Assembly: GCA_900316565.1 (NCBI GenBank)
Contig: ONDK01000002.1
Coordinates: forward strand, 1-64,000
Origin: an uncultured Prevotella sp.
Lineage (GTDB): Bacteria; Bacteroidota; Bacteroidia; Bacteroidales; Bacteroidaceae
Direction: 5' to 3'
Length of the DNA stretch: 64,000 nt
Shown here: one piece after another, positions 52,254 through 61,378 of the stretch
Layout of the letters: every line of letters starts with the position of its first letter
Numbering within the stretch: position 1 is the first letter of the stretch
Notes under the pieces: model-generated
Database searches by the model: none
What the model saw: the letters and a program-made list of their open reading frames with translations, nothing else
What the model was told of the DNA's origin: nothing
Made by a program: the position numbers and the translations under genes

Positions 52254-52554
52254 TTTTCTGTCATTACGTTCTTCTTTCCACTCCTATGACGCAGAAAAAA
52301 CGATATACCCCCACGTGAAAAAGAAAAAAAATAGAATTTTCCTTCGCAAGTAACCATTAAGTAGGGGGGCATTTGTTGTACCAACTTTTTCGGAAGTTTA
52401 TATCCACCTGCAGTGCGCGGCCCTTGTGGCCGTCCGCAACCTAATTGTCGAATTCCAAAAAATCAACGCATAAATCATTGGTTTTCATGAAAAAATCAGT
52501 AATTTTGCATTTCTATAAATAATTAATGTATATCATAGGGAAAAATCATCCGGC
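52254..52554. other. Intergenic region with family A repeat and promoter
   Basis: Divergent gap. A single family A arm is at 52409-52437. Just before it, catttgttgtacca (about 52371) recalls the end of a family D element, so this may be a decayed copy. A candidate promoter, ATTG (52477-52480), 19 bases, TAATTTTG (52500-52507), serves the next gene. Confidence 0.6.
52409..52437. repeat. Single family A arm
   Basis: Same 29-base arm as at 3584-3612 and 40225-40253, here without an inverted partner. Confidence 0.75.
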
Positions 52555-53121
52555 ATGAGAAAAATAATTATCTCCATAGCGGCTGTAGCCATTACCGCCA
52601 TGATAGCGGCATGCGGCACGTCGCAGAAAACCGCCAACGGGAGCGGCAATAATGGAAAGACGGCTGCCGTCACCACTCAGGACACAACGGTAAACGTGGT
52701 CCCCAACAGCGAGGTGCTGAGCATAAAGGAACTCATTGGCGTCTTTGCCGACGAGACCAATGCCGACGAGGCGATGAGCAAGTACGGCTATAAGGTCAAG
52801 AAAGGCTATGAGGTGTTCCGTGTTGACAAGTACGACAAGGTGTACTATAAGAACTGTCGTCTGCCGAAGATTATCACCGACGGGAAATACGAGGACTATC
52901 CGCGTGCCATGCGACAGGGCGTGTCGAGCTATGTGGCAGTAAAGGGTGAGAGCATGATGCTCGGCGTGTTCAACAATAATGCTTACCAGAACCTCGTCGA
53001 CCAGGTGAAGATGAACGGTTTTCATCTCGACATGGAAGGAAACGAGGACATCTACACCGACGGCAAGTATTACATAGCCTGCAACAAGAGCAACAGGACG
53101 ATAAGGATACAGAAGGTGTAA
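52555..53121 (+). CDS. Lipoprotein of unknown function
   Basis: 188 residues with lipobox Cys20 (MIAACGTSQK), a low-complexity Asn/Gly/Thr linker (24-50), then a mixed alpha-beta domain rich in Lys and Tyr (GYKVKKGYEVFRVDKYDKVYY). No known family is recognised. It precedes the amidase lipoprotein by 66 bases on the same strand, so a cell-wall-related role is possible but unproven. Confidence 0.78.
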   Translation: MRKIIISIAAVAITAMIAACGTSQKTANGSGNNGKTAAVTTQDTTVNVVPNSEVLSIKELIGVFADETNADEAMSKYGYKVKKGYEVFRVDKYDKVYYKNCRLPKIITDGKYEDYPRAMRQGVSSYVAVKGESMMLGVFNNNAYQNLVDQVKMNGFHLDMEGNEDIYTDGKYYIACNKSNRTIRIQKV

Positions 53122-53187
53122 AGAACAGATGCCGCATCCTCTCTGGCGGTAATGCTGCGGATGCGACCATAGAATAAAAAGGAAAGG

Positions 53188-53952
53188 ATGAAGAAGGAAA
53201 GTGTTGTACTGAGCGTGTTGTTCCTCGCTCTGTCGATTACGGCAAGTGGTTGCAGGACCCAGAACAGGCGTGATGCTAATGGAAATAAAATTACCAAGGA
53301 ACTCCATGAGGCTGCCGACGGGGTGGAGGATAACTCAACAACACAGCAGCAGGACAGTGCCCGTGATGTCGCTCAGACTTCCTGGGTGCCCCGCGACTCC
53401 GATATCACCTCTCAGGTTACGTGGGGTTATCGGCAGGCTGACCGTAAGAGAAACGACATCGACATCATCGTCGTCCACTCAAACTACCATGTCGTCAACC
53501 AGGCCAAGCAACAGTTCGACTTTGATGTGAACGGTTGTATAAAGCAGTTCCGCGACGGTGGCACGTCAGCACACTACATGATAACGCGCGACGGGACCAT
53601 TCTGAAGATGGTCGACGAGAAGAATGTGGCATACCATGCTGGAAAAAGCGCGCTGCCCGACGGATCCCGTCAGTGGCTGAACGGCTCCTCGATAGGAATA
53701 GAGGTCATAAGCATGAAGAGGGACGGCCCCACAGAGGCACAGTACCGCTCGCTCGACTGGCTGATAAAGGACATCTGCGCACGTTATGACATCCGGTATC
53801 TTGTCAGACACTCGGACATAGCAGTGCCACAGGGACGGAAAGACGACCCGTGGGGAATGGACTGGAAACGAGTCTGCGAGAATGTGAAGGCGAAATACCC
53901 CAATATCACGACATACAACATACCGGTAAAGAACAACCCTCAGTTCAAATAA
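53188..53952 (+). CDS. N-acetylmuramoyl-L-alanine amidase lipoprotein (Amidase_2)
   Basis: 254 residues with lipobox Cys22 (TASGCRTQN). The Amidase_2/PGRP-like zinc domain covers about 85-245. Zinc ligands are readable: His in IIVVHSNYH, His in LVRHSDIAVP and Asp in KDDPWGMDW. It would cut the amide between muramic acid and the stem peptide, for turnover or recycling of peptidoglycan at the outer membrane. It follows another lipoprotein gene and precedes metG. Confidence 0.9.
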   Translation: MKKESVVLSVLFLALSITASGCRTQNRRDANGNKITKELHEAADGVEDNSTTQQQDSARDVAQTSWVPRDSDITSQVTWGYRQADRKRNDIDIIVVHSNYHVVNQAKQQFDFDVNGCIKQFRDGGTSAHYMITRDGTILKMVDEKNVAYHAGKSALPDGSRQWLNGSSIGIEVISMKRDGPTEAQYRSLDWLIKDICARYDIRYLVRHSDIAVPQGRKDDPWGMDWKRVCENVKAKYPNITTYNIPVKNNPQFK

Positions 53953-54065
53953 ACTGCAACAGATAAGAAAATAAACAATAGAAATAATAATACTCCATGA
54001 TGCCCGGACACCCAATCCAGTGGTCATCCGGACATTTCCCGACCCTTACAGAGGCATGGAGAGGA

Positions 54066-56144
54066 ATGGCAATTATGAAGAATTTCAAACGAACAACTGT
54101 TACCGCGGCACTGCCTTACGCCAACGGCGGAGTGCATATAGGCCATCTGGCAGGAGTATACGTTCCTGCCGACATCTATGTCCGCTATCTGCGGCTGAAG
54201 AAACAGCCTGTCATCTTCATCGGTGGAAGTGATGAGCACGGTGTGCCTATCACTATCCGAGCAAAGAAAGAGGGCTGCACGCCTCAGGATATATGCGACA
54301 GATACCATAAGATAATCAAGGACTCATTCAAGGAGTTCGGTATCTCGTTCGACATATACAGCCGGACGACATCGCCTACGCACAACAAGCTGGCCAGCGA
54401 TTTCTTCCGTAAGCTCTATGATGACGGAAAGCTCATAGAGAAAGAGTCGGAACAGTACTATGACCCGGAGGCTCATCAGTTCCTGGCCGACCGTTATATC
54501 ATGGGAACATGCCCTCACTGCGGCAATCCCAACGCCTATGGTGACCAGTGTGAGAAGTGCGGTTCCGACCTCAGTCCTATGGAGCTCATCGACCCGCACT
54601 CTACTATCTCTGGTGCAAAGCCGGAGATACGCAAGACAAAGAACTGGTATCTGCCTCTGAACGAATACCAGGACTGGCTCAAGAAATGGATACTCGACGG
54701 ACACAAGGAATGGCGCTCGAACGTGTATGGCCAGTGCAAGTCATGGCTTGACATGGACCTGCAGCCAAGAGCTATGACACGCGACCTCGACTGGGGCATC
54801 CCTGTCCCCGTGGAGGGTGCTGACGGAAAGGTGCTTTACGTGTGGTTCGACGCACCGATAGGATATATCTCCAACACAAAGGAGCTCTGCGACAAGGAAC
54901 CTGAGAAATGGGGCTCTTGGGAGACATGGTGGAAGGACCCGGAGACAAGGCTCGTCCACTTCATCGGAAAGGACAACATCGTATTCCATTGCATCATCTT
55001 CCCGGTGATGCTGAAGGCCCACGGCGGTTATATCCTGCCCGACAACGTCCCGGCAAACGAGTTCCTGAACCTTGAGAACGACAAGATATCAACATCGAGG
55101 AACTGGGCCGTATGGCTCGACGAGTACCTACGCGACTTCCCGGGCAAGCAAGATGTGCTGCGCTATGTCCTCACCGCCAACGCTCCTGAGACAAAGGACA
55201 ACAACTTCACATGGAAGGACTTCCAGGAGAGAAACAACTCTGAGCTCGTGGGAATATACGGCAACTTCGTGAACCGTGCCCTGCAGCTCACCAAGAAGTA
55301 CTGGGGCGGCAAGGTTCCGGCAGCCGGTGAGCTCCAGGATGTTGACAAGCAGGCCATAGCAGAGTTCAAGGACGTAAAAGATAAGATGGAGTCGCTGCTG
55401 GATGTATTCAAGTTCCGCGAGGCCCAAAAGGAAGCCATGAACCTTGCACGCATAGGCAACAAGTATATTACCGAATGTGAGCCGTGGAAGGTTTGGAAGA
55501 CCGACCCGAAACGTGTGGAGACAATCCTGAATATATCCCTTCAGCTCGTTGCCAACCTTGCCATTGCCTTCGAGCCGTTCCTCCCCTTCTCCTCAAAAGA
55601 CCTCCGGGGAATGATTGGCCTTGACGACTTCGACTGGAAGGAGCTCGGACGGACCGACCTGCTGAAGGCCGGACAGCAGCTCGGCGAGCCTCATCTGCTC
55701 TTTGAGAAGATTGAGGATGATGCCATACAGCGTCAACTCGACAAGCTCAACGCGGAGAAAGCAGCCAACGAGAAGGCTGCAGCCCTGAAGGACTACAAGG
55801 CCGAGCCGGTAAAGGAGAACGTCCCCTTCGACGAATGGGAGAAGGTCGACATCCGTGTCGGTCATATCAAAGACTGCCAGAAGGTGAAGAAATCAAACAA
55901 GCTCCTGCAGTTCACCATCGACGACGGCAGCGGCAAGGACCGCACCATCCTCTCAGGCATAGCAAAGTTCTATAAGCCCGAGGAGCTGGTAGGCAAGGAC
56001 GTGCTCTTCATCGCCAACCTCGCTCCGCGCAAGATGATGGGCATCGAGAGTCAGGGAATGATTCTCTCGGCACTGAACGCTGACGGCTCACTGGCCCTGA
56101 CAACCACATTCAGCCAGGTTCTGCCGGGCAGCCAGATAGGATAA
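54066..56144 (+). CDS. metG: Methionyl-tRNA synthetase with C-terminal tRNA-binding domain
   Basis: 692 residues. A class I enzyme charging initiator and elongator tRNA-Met. The HIGH motif is at 24-27 ([10 protein letters not shown]), a zinc knuckle uses Cys149, Cys152, Cys162 and Cys165, and the KMSKS equivalent is DKISTS. Residues from about 590 form an OB-fold tRNA-binding (Trbp111-like) domain, [14 protein letters not shown]. The start is ATG 54066, with 54075 equally possible; the frame upstream to 53997 has no family similarity. Confidence 0.96.
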   Translation: MAIMKNFKRTTVTAALPYANGGVHIGHLAGVYVPADIYVRYLRLKKQPVIFIGGSDEHGVPITIRAKKEGCTPQDICDRYHKIIKDSFKEFGISFDIYSRTTSPTHNKLASDFFRKLYDDGKLIEKESEQYYDPEAHQFLADRYIMGTCPHCGNPNAYGDQCEKCGSDLSPMELIDPHSTISGAKPEIRKTKNWYLPLNEYQDWLKKWILDGHKEWRSNVYGQCKSWLDMDLQPRAMTRDLDWGIPVPVEGADGKVLYVWFDAPIGYISNTKELCDKEPEKWGSWETWWKDPETRLVHFIGKDNIVFHCIIFPVMLKAHGGYILPDNVPANEFLNLENDKISTSRNWAVWLDEYLRDFPGKQDVLRYVLTANAPETKDNNFTWKDFQERNNSELVGIYGNFVNRALQLTKKYWGGKVPAAGELQDVDKQAIAEFKDVKDKMESLLDVFKFREAQKEAMNLARIGNKYITECEPWKVWKTDPKRVETILNISLQLVANLAIAFEPFLPFSSKDLRGMIGLDDFDWKELGRTDLLKAGQQLGEPHLLFEKIEDDAIQRQLDKLNAEKAANEKAAALKDYKAEPVKENVPFDEWEKVDIRVGHIKDCQKVKKSNKLLQFTIDDGSGKDRTILSGIAKFYKPEELVGKDVLFIANLAPRKMMGIESQGMILSALNADGSLALTTTFSQVLPGSQIG

Positions 56145-56244
56145 ACAGTGTATCCACGCCCTTCAAAAAAGGTATTCGAACGATATAAACAGTGATTTTT
56201 CAGCCTTCCTCTCATAAAGTGAAGGCTGAGATTATAACGAAAGC

Positions 56245-56300
56245 AACAAGGCCAATAGCTTAAATCGTCTATCGATTACAGCTATTGGCCTTGTTTTTTT
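56245..56300 (+). terminator. metG terminator
   Basis: A 16-bp perfect stem (aacaaggccaatagct at 56245-56260 with 56280-56295) and a following T run. Confidence 0.9.
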
Positions 56301-56318
56301 ACTAACATCACATGTCCG

Positions 56319-56912
56319 TCACCGCCATTTAACCCTTACAGTGAAGCCATGCGATGAAAACAACCGGGTTATCTCATCCTCTATTTTCTTTTTTGCCTCA
56401 GGCTTATGGGTGTCACCCTGGCGTATCATCTCTGCTTTTGCCTTCCGCACGAGTGCCTCCTTAACCTCAGGGCGGTTGATGAACTTCTCATCACCGTCGC
56501 CTAAGATGACCTTTACATTGCGCTCATCGAGGAAGCGGTCGTCGAGGAGCTGTACCTCCGGCAGGGTAACGATAGCCACCGAGTCGTCCACAACCCGTAC
56601 CCAGTCGTCCTTCACCTTCATCATGTCAACACCATAGTGGAGTGTTCCACGGTAGAGGAGTTCGATGGCAGTGTCATGAAAGAAGCCCTTGTCGACAGTG
56701 TCAACGCTCTGCTCCAGCTCCACCGTCACCACCGACCACTGCCCTATTCTCTTCAGGGAATCGAGGTTTACGGGTGTCGGCTTTGTCTCCGCCACGGTCT
56801 GACTGACCACATGTTCCGTTTTGGCAAAGTTACACGCCTTTACAACAACCACAACGACAACGATGCAGATAACGGCAATGGCGATAACATATATCTTATT
56901 TATCAGTTTCAT
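56319..56912 (-). CDS. DUF4230 protein, paralogue 1
   Basis: 197 residues: one N-terminal membrane helix (about 7-27) and a periplasm-facing DUF4230 domain (VVTVELEQSVDTVDKGF, GVDMMKVKDD, VAIVTLPEVQLL), ending with a charged helical tail (RKAKAEMIRQG). The family's role is unknown. It follows its paralogue by three bases, so the two are almost surely cotranslated. Confidence 0.85.
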   Translation of the reverse strand: MKLINKIYVIAIAVICIVVVVVVVKACNFAKTEHVVSQTVAETKPTPVNLDSLKRIGQWSVVTVELEQSVDTVDKGFFHDTAIELLYRGTLHYGVDMMKVKDDWVRVVDDSVAIVTLPEVQLLDDRFLDERNVKVILGDGDEKFINRPEVKEALVRKAKAEMIRQGDTHKPEAKKKIEDEITRLFSSHGFTVRVKWR

Positions 56913-56915
56913 CTT

Positions 56916-57614
56916 CTATTCATGATTACGTTCTACGGTGAGCCTGTCGGGGTTCAGAGACGAGGAGTAAGTGATGTTCACCCGCCTAAATCCACTCTTG
57001 AGGAGTGCGTCGGCCAGTATGCCTTCAGCATTCCGCTTCGCATCCGTAAGCAGTTCCTGCTTCCGTTGCATGCTTATCTCCGCCCAGATACCCTGCTCCG
57101 CATCGCTGACGGCCTTGTTGAAGAAGTCCTGCGACTGTGTACTGGCAAACACCTGTTGGTCCACAATCTCATCCTTATGTATCACCTCACAGCTCGTCAG
57201 CTCTATCACAGGGTCCGGAAGTGTTATCGTTACCGAGGAGTCGCGGTCGTTGACCTTTATATCCTCCTGGGATATCCGTCCAAGGTCTATACAAGCCTTA
57301 TAGGTAACGTCAATGGGTATGACATAGTTGGAATGCGACCAAGGCTTTGTGAACTTATATCCGAGTACCGACATCACATCCTTTGTAGAGATGACGACCT
57401 TCTTATGTGCCGTCTGCTCCGAGGAATAGAGTTTCGACTCATGCCTTATAGCCTCCATGGCATCGGCAGAGGAGAGCCGTTTCTGTGGCTGTTCCACCAC
57501 CGTCTCCTCCGTGATGGCGGCATCCTTTGAACCGGACGTCCCAAGGAGATAGCCCACAAGGAACACTATGGCGGCCAAAGCAATACATATTATAATAACA
57601 TTTCTTCCTTTCAT
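56916..57614 (-). CDS. DUF4230 protein, paralogue 2
   Basis: 232 residues with the same plan as its neighbour: a membrane helix (about 5-23), a linker, a DUF4230 domain (KVVISTKDVMSVLGYKF, IPIDVTYKACIDLGRI, SVTITLPDPVIELTSCEV) and a charged C-terminal helix. It differs enough in sequence to be an old duplication. It may form a hetero-oligomer with paralogue 1; this is inference. Confidence 0.85.
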   Translation of the reverse strand: MKGRNVIIICIALAAIVFLVGYLLGTSGSKDAAITEETVVEQPQKRLSSADAMEAIRHESKLYSSEQTAHKKVVISTKDVMSVLGYKFTKPWSHSNYVIPIDVTYKACIDLGRISQEDIKVNDRDSSVTITLPDPVIELTSCEVIHKDEIVDQQVFASTQSQDFFNKAVSDAEQGIWAEISMQRKQELLTDAKRNAEGILADALLKSGFRRVNITYSSSLNPDRLTVERNHE

Positions 57615-57711
57615 ATCCTACTGCTTATACTTAGAATTCTTGTTTTTCACACTTCATCATTGCCTATCAACCGGCCACGCGAGCTTCATCAGCCGTCATA
57701 TCAACGGATGG

Positions 57712-59259
57712 TCATAGTCCTCTCTCCGCCCAGTCGCTGCGGTCCATCTGGCGGTAACCGACAGCCTCGGCAATATGTTCGGCCTGCACGTTGTCCGAAT
57801 GGGCCAGATCAGCGATCGTCCTTGCCACCTTAAGTATCCGGCTATAGGCGCGGGCAGAGAGGTGCAGCCGCTCCATAGCCATTCTGAGCACCGCCAGACC
57901 GCGCTCGTCAGGCTCGGCATACTTGTGTATCATCCTTTCACTCATCTGTGCATTGCAGTGCATGCCCTTTATATCCTTGAAACGCTCCGTCTGTATGGCC
58001 CGCGCCTCCATAACACGCTCCCGAATCTTTGCCGACGGTTCGCCCGGCTGGGCTTTGGAAAGATCGTGGAACGGCAAGGCAGCTATCTCACACTGGATGT
58101 CGATACGGTCGAGAAGCGGACCACTAATCTTAGATAGATAACGCTGTATCTGACCTGGAGTACACACACAATGATGCGTAGGGTCGCCATAATAGCCGCA
58201 AGGACACGGGTTCATCGACGCCACAAACATAAAGGAACATGGATAGGTAACCGTATACTTAGCCCGGCTGATGGTTATCTGCCGGTCTTCGAGGGGTTGT
58301 CTGAGCACCTCCAGGGTGTGCTTATTGAATTCCGGGAGCTCATCGCAGAACAAGACACCGTTATGTGCCAGCGTTATCTCTCCCGGCATGGGGTTGTTTC
58401 CACCTCCGACGAGTGCCACCTCAGAGATGGTATGGTGCGGACTACGGAACGGACGCTGGCATATCAGTCCCATTCCCCTTGGCAGTTTCCCCGCTATGGA
58501 GTGTATCTGCGTCGTCTCAAGGCTCTCGGAAAGCGACAGCGGCGGCAATATCGATGGCAGTCTCTTAGCCATCATACTCTTTCCGCTTCCCGGAGGTCCC
58601 ACAAGGATGATATTGTGTCCGCCTGCCGCGGCCACCTCAAAGGCTCTCTTGACATTCTCCTGTCCACGGACATCGGCGAAGTCCAGGTCGAATTTATACT
58701 GATGCTCATAGAATTCCTTCCTTGTGTCGACGACACATGGCTCAGGGTGTGACGCACCATTAAGGAAGTTGATGACCTCCAGGAGATTATTCATGCCATA
58801 GACCTCCAGCGTATCGACAACGGCAGCCTCATGCTCGTTCTCCTTCGGCACGATAAGCCCCTTGAAATGTTCGGCCCGCGCTTTGATAGCTATGGGCAAC
58901 GCACCCTTCACCGGCTGCAGCTTTCCGTCCAGTCCCAGTTCACCGACGAGCATATACTTGTCGAGCATATCGTTGTGCATCTCCTCATTGGAAGCAAGGA
59001 TGGCGATGGCGAGCGGAAGGTCGAAGCCGGCACCTTCCTTTTTAAGGTCAGCGGGAGCGAGGTTGGCGGTAACGTCAGCCACAGGAAATTTATATCCATT
59101 GTTCAGCAAGGCAGCATTTATGCGGTCATGGCTTTCCTTCACGGCTGTGTCAGCAAGTCCAGTGAGATGAAAAAGGACGCCACGTGTTATGCTCACCTCA
59201 ACTGTTACAGTGGTAACTTCAAGTCCGTTTACGGCAGCACAATAGGTTTTTACGAGCAT
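57712..59259 (-). CDS. comM: ComM/YifB-type Mg-chelatase-like AAA+ ATPase
   Basis: 515 residues: an N-terminal Lon-protease-like domain without protease function (1-170), then the AAA+ Mg-chelatase domain with Walker A GPPGSGKS (221-228) and Walker B around GVLFCDELPEF, and a C-terminal Mg_chelatase_C domain. In transformable bacteria ComM is a helicase promoting branch migration in DNA uptake; in others its role is open. It begins 11 bases after the TlpA-like gene on the same strand. Confidence 0.92.
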   Translation of the reverse strand: MLVKTYCAAVNGLEVTTVTVEVSITRGVLFHLTGLADTAVKESHDRINAALLNNGYKFPVADVTANLAPADLKKEGAGFDLPLAIAILASNEEMHNDMLDKYMLVGELGLDGKLQPVKGALPIAIKARAEHFKGLIVPKENEHEAAVVDTLEVYGMNNLLEVINFLNGASHPEPCVVDTRKEFYEHQYKFDLDFADVRGQENVKRAFEVAAAGGHNIILVGPPGSGKSMMAKRLPSILPPLSLSESLETTQIHSIAGKLPRGMGLICQRPFRSPHHTISEVALVGGGNNPMPGEITLAHNGVLFCDELPEFNKHTLEVLRQPLEDRQITISRAKYTVTYPCSFMFVASMNPCPCGYYGDPTHHCVCTPGQIQRYLSKISGPLLDRIDIQCEIAALPFHDLSKAQPGEPSAKIRERVMEARAIQTERFKDIKGMHCNAQMSERMIHKYAEPDERGLAVLRMAMERLHLSARAYSRILKVARTIADLAHSDNVQAEHIAEAVGYRQMDRSDWAERGL

Positions 59260-59270
59260 CTATCAGGTTC

Positions 59271-60269
59271 TTAATGATATATCTTGGTGAGCTCCTGGCG
59301 CAGCTGTGCCGCGTTGAGTCCACTCTTGACTATACGTCCGTTTCTTAAGAGGATGTTTTCAGGTACCGTCGACAGTCCGAGCTGTTTCATCAGACGGCTG
59401 TTTATCGTCATTCCGTCGCATATCACAGGCCAGTCGATGCTGTTGTTCTGCATCGCCTGACGACACATGGTCTTGCTGGCATCGACGCAGATGCTTACAG
59501 CCTTGCACTTCTCGTCAGCCTTCTTCATAGCATCCGCAATAGCGTTCTGTGCATCAATGCTCTCAAAGCTCCACGACGCCCATACGCTTACTACAGACAC
59601 CGGTGCGTTGAGGTCGCCATTGGTAACCTTATGACCATCGACATCAATGGCAGAGAATGTCGGAAGAGCCTTCCCCGGCAAGCTGACCGTGAGGAGGTCC
59701 GTCTGCTGCTTCAGTCTGACGAGGGCACCGTTGTCCTTCTGCGCCTTACTCATTACAGCCACCAGCGATGCCGCCTGCTTATAGTCAGGGGTATTGCTGT
59801 CGACGAAATACTTCTTTGTGAGATAAACACTTACCGGCGACTCCGGGTGGTCCTTCACGAACTGCGCTGCAAACTTCGCCTCCTGTGGCGGCGACATGTT
59901 TGTCGACGACTTACGGAATGTCGTCATCAGTTCGTTGGCCTTCGTGCCCTTTATCTCCATATCCCTCAGACGGGAGGCATCGGCCTTCACTTCCACTGCC
60001 CCGCCCGACTCGGCGAATATGGGTTGCTGCGAATAGTTTGGGAACACTATCATCAGCACACCATCACTTCTGCACGGCACTTCGAGTGCGAAGCGTCCGT
60101 CTTGTATCTTTATCGTGTCCATACCGTCTATCACTCCGTCGGGACTATAGACGTAAAGCTCACCAGAATTGATATGAAGAAATCTGCCCTCTATCTTGAA
60201 GCGTCCCTTGCTTTCACCGCAGGCGACGAGTAAAAACGAAAGAAACAGGATGTAAATGTACCGTTTCAT
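59271..60269 (-). CDS. DUF4369/TlpA-like thioredoxin-fold lipoprotein lacking CXXC
   Basis: 332 residues with lipobox Cys17 (FLLVACGESKG). A DUF4369-like beta domain (about 22-110) and helical linker lead to a thioredoxin fold (about 200-330). The active-site stretch reads VWASWSFESID, so the usual CXXC is Ser234-Phe-Glu-Ser237; the cis-Pro loop (TVPENILL, Pro303) remains. It should not do thiol exchange. The start is ATG 60269, because the longer frame runs through tRNA-Leu. Confidence 0.85.
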   Translation of the reverse strand: MKRYIYILFLSFLLVACGESKGRFKIEGRFLHINSGELYVYSPDGVIDGMDTIKIQDGRFALEVPCRSDGVLMIVFPNYSQQPIFAESGGAVEVKADASRLRDMEIKGTKANELMTTFRKSSTNMSPPQEAKFAAQFVKDHPESPVSVYLTKKYFVDSNTPDYKQAASLVAVMSKAQKDNGALVRLKQQTDLLTVSLPGKALPTFSAIDVDGHKVTNGDLNAPVSVVSVWASWSFESIDAQNAIADAMKKADEKCKAVSICVDASKTMCRQAMQNNSIDWPVICDGMTINSRLMKQLGLSTVPENILLRNGRIVKSGLNAAQLRQELTKIYH

Positions 60270-60296
60270 GGGCATAGGAATAAAAAACATAAGAAG

Positions 60297-60382
60297 TGCC
60301 GCGAACGGGACTCGAACCCGTACAGCCATTTCTGGCCAAGGGATTTTAAGTCCCTCGTGTCTACCAATTCCACCATTGCGGC
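60297..60382 (-). tRNA. tRNA-Leu (anticodon TAA)
   Basis: A class II tRNA of about 86 bases. The acceptor gccgcaa pairs with tcgcggc with one A-C mismatch at the sixth pair. The D-arm is tggtggaattggtagacac, the anticodon loop cttaaaa gives TAA, there is a variable arm (ttggccagaaatggctg), and the T-arm is acggg-ttcgagt-cccgt. CCA is not encoded. It reads UUA and probably UUG. Confidence 0.93.
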
Positions 60383-60406
60383 TAACCAAAAGAAGAATTG
60401 CGAATG

Positions 60407-60438
60407 CAAAGATAAGGCTATTTCTCGGAAAAGACAAA
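60407..60438 (-). promoter_or_regulatory. tRNA-Leu promoter
   Basis: On the minus strand, TTTG (60435-60438), 20-base spacer, TATCTTTG (60407-60414), about 25 bases ahead of the tRNA. The TlpA-like gene starts only 27 bases after the tRNA and has no box of its own, so it may share this promoter. Confidence 0.75.
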
Positions 60439-60604
60439 CGAAACGCCAACTTTTTTCTTAAAACCCTGTTTAAGGGTGGACATCACCCACCGCACAGACA
60501 CTGCTGATAGCGTCCTTACAGCGGGTAAATCAAGCTTTAATCACTGCTGTGCTCATGCCACTTTAATCTAATCATCCCGATTTAATTCCATGCAATTCAC
60601 CGAT

Positions 60605-61375
60605 TCAGTACTCCACGAGTCGCGGCCAGGCGGAGGCTATATCGTCGGGCAGCGGTGGGATGAAGGCCGGGATGGAGAACTCCCATATATGGTTCTTTGC
60701 CTTTACGATACGCTTCTTCTCCGCCTCTGATACAGTCTGACTGTCGGTAGTGAAGAACTGGCTCACGACATCTATTCTCTCATCCTCATCCTCGCCCTTG
60801 TAATGGGCTTGATAAGTCAGATGCTTGCTGAAGGCGACGACACTATTATCAGCATTCCGCCGCGTCTCACTGTCCTCACATCCCGTCATCGTGGCCACCA
60901 CGCCATACATCTTCAGCTGACTCATGTCGAGCCTGTGATCCGGACGTCCGGCCAGATCATCGAACGACACCGTCGTCGTGGAGTCGTTGCGGTCTATATG
61001 TCCCGCCTTATACTTCAGGAAGTACACATCACCGTTGTTCCTTGTGGAATATTCGTCGCCGGAGATGCTCCCCATGAGCGGCCACACCTCCAGATTAGGA
61101 AGGCTTATCTGCACAAAGAGGTCGTCGCCATTGGCCTTTACGGCCTTTCGCCGCCGTTCCCCTAAGAACTTTCTGTCACAGAAATCGCTCGAAGGAGTCA
61201 GCGAGGAGTCCAGCGGGACATATATCTCCATATACCCGTCCCAGAAATATGAGAGCACGGAGTCGGTGGTCTGCCAGACGCGGTAATAGCCTTTCAGACG
61301 CATATAGTCATTCCCCCTTCCAAAGGTCGGAAGGAGGAATGCCATGGTAAAAATCAACAGGACAAGCCTTCTCAT
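60605..61375 (-). CDS. Exported protein of unknown function
   Basis: 256 residues with a signal peptide (MRRLVLLIFTMAFLLPTFGRG) and a mostly beta, acidic mature part with no family I can name. No lipobox, so periplasmic or outer-membrane associated. It starts three bases after rnr on the same strand and is surely in its operon, but the link looks one of convenience rather than function. Confidence 0.75.
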   Translation of the reverse strand: MRRLVLLIFTMAFLLPTFGRGNDYMRLKGYYRVWQTTDSVLSYFWDGYMEIYVPLDSSLTPSSDFCDRKFLGERRRKAVKANGDDLFVQISLPNLEVWPLMGSISGDEYSTRNNGDVYFLKYKAGHIDRNDSTTTVSFDDLAGRPDHRLDMSQLKMYGVVATMTGCEDSETRRNADNSVVAFSKHLTYQAHYKGEDEDERIDVVSQFFTTDSQTVSEAEKKRIVKAKNHIWEFSIPAFIPPLPDDIASAWPRLVEY

Positions 61376-61378
61376 GCC

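Noticed and set aside
53997..54065. Upstream extension of metG
   Set aside because: The 23 added codons do not resemble any methionyl-tRNA synthetase; the conserved N-terminus begins at 54066 or 54075.
60270..60449. Upstream extension of the TlpA-like gene
   Set aside because: It reads straight through tRNA-Leu; the lipoprotein signal starts at 60269.
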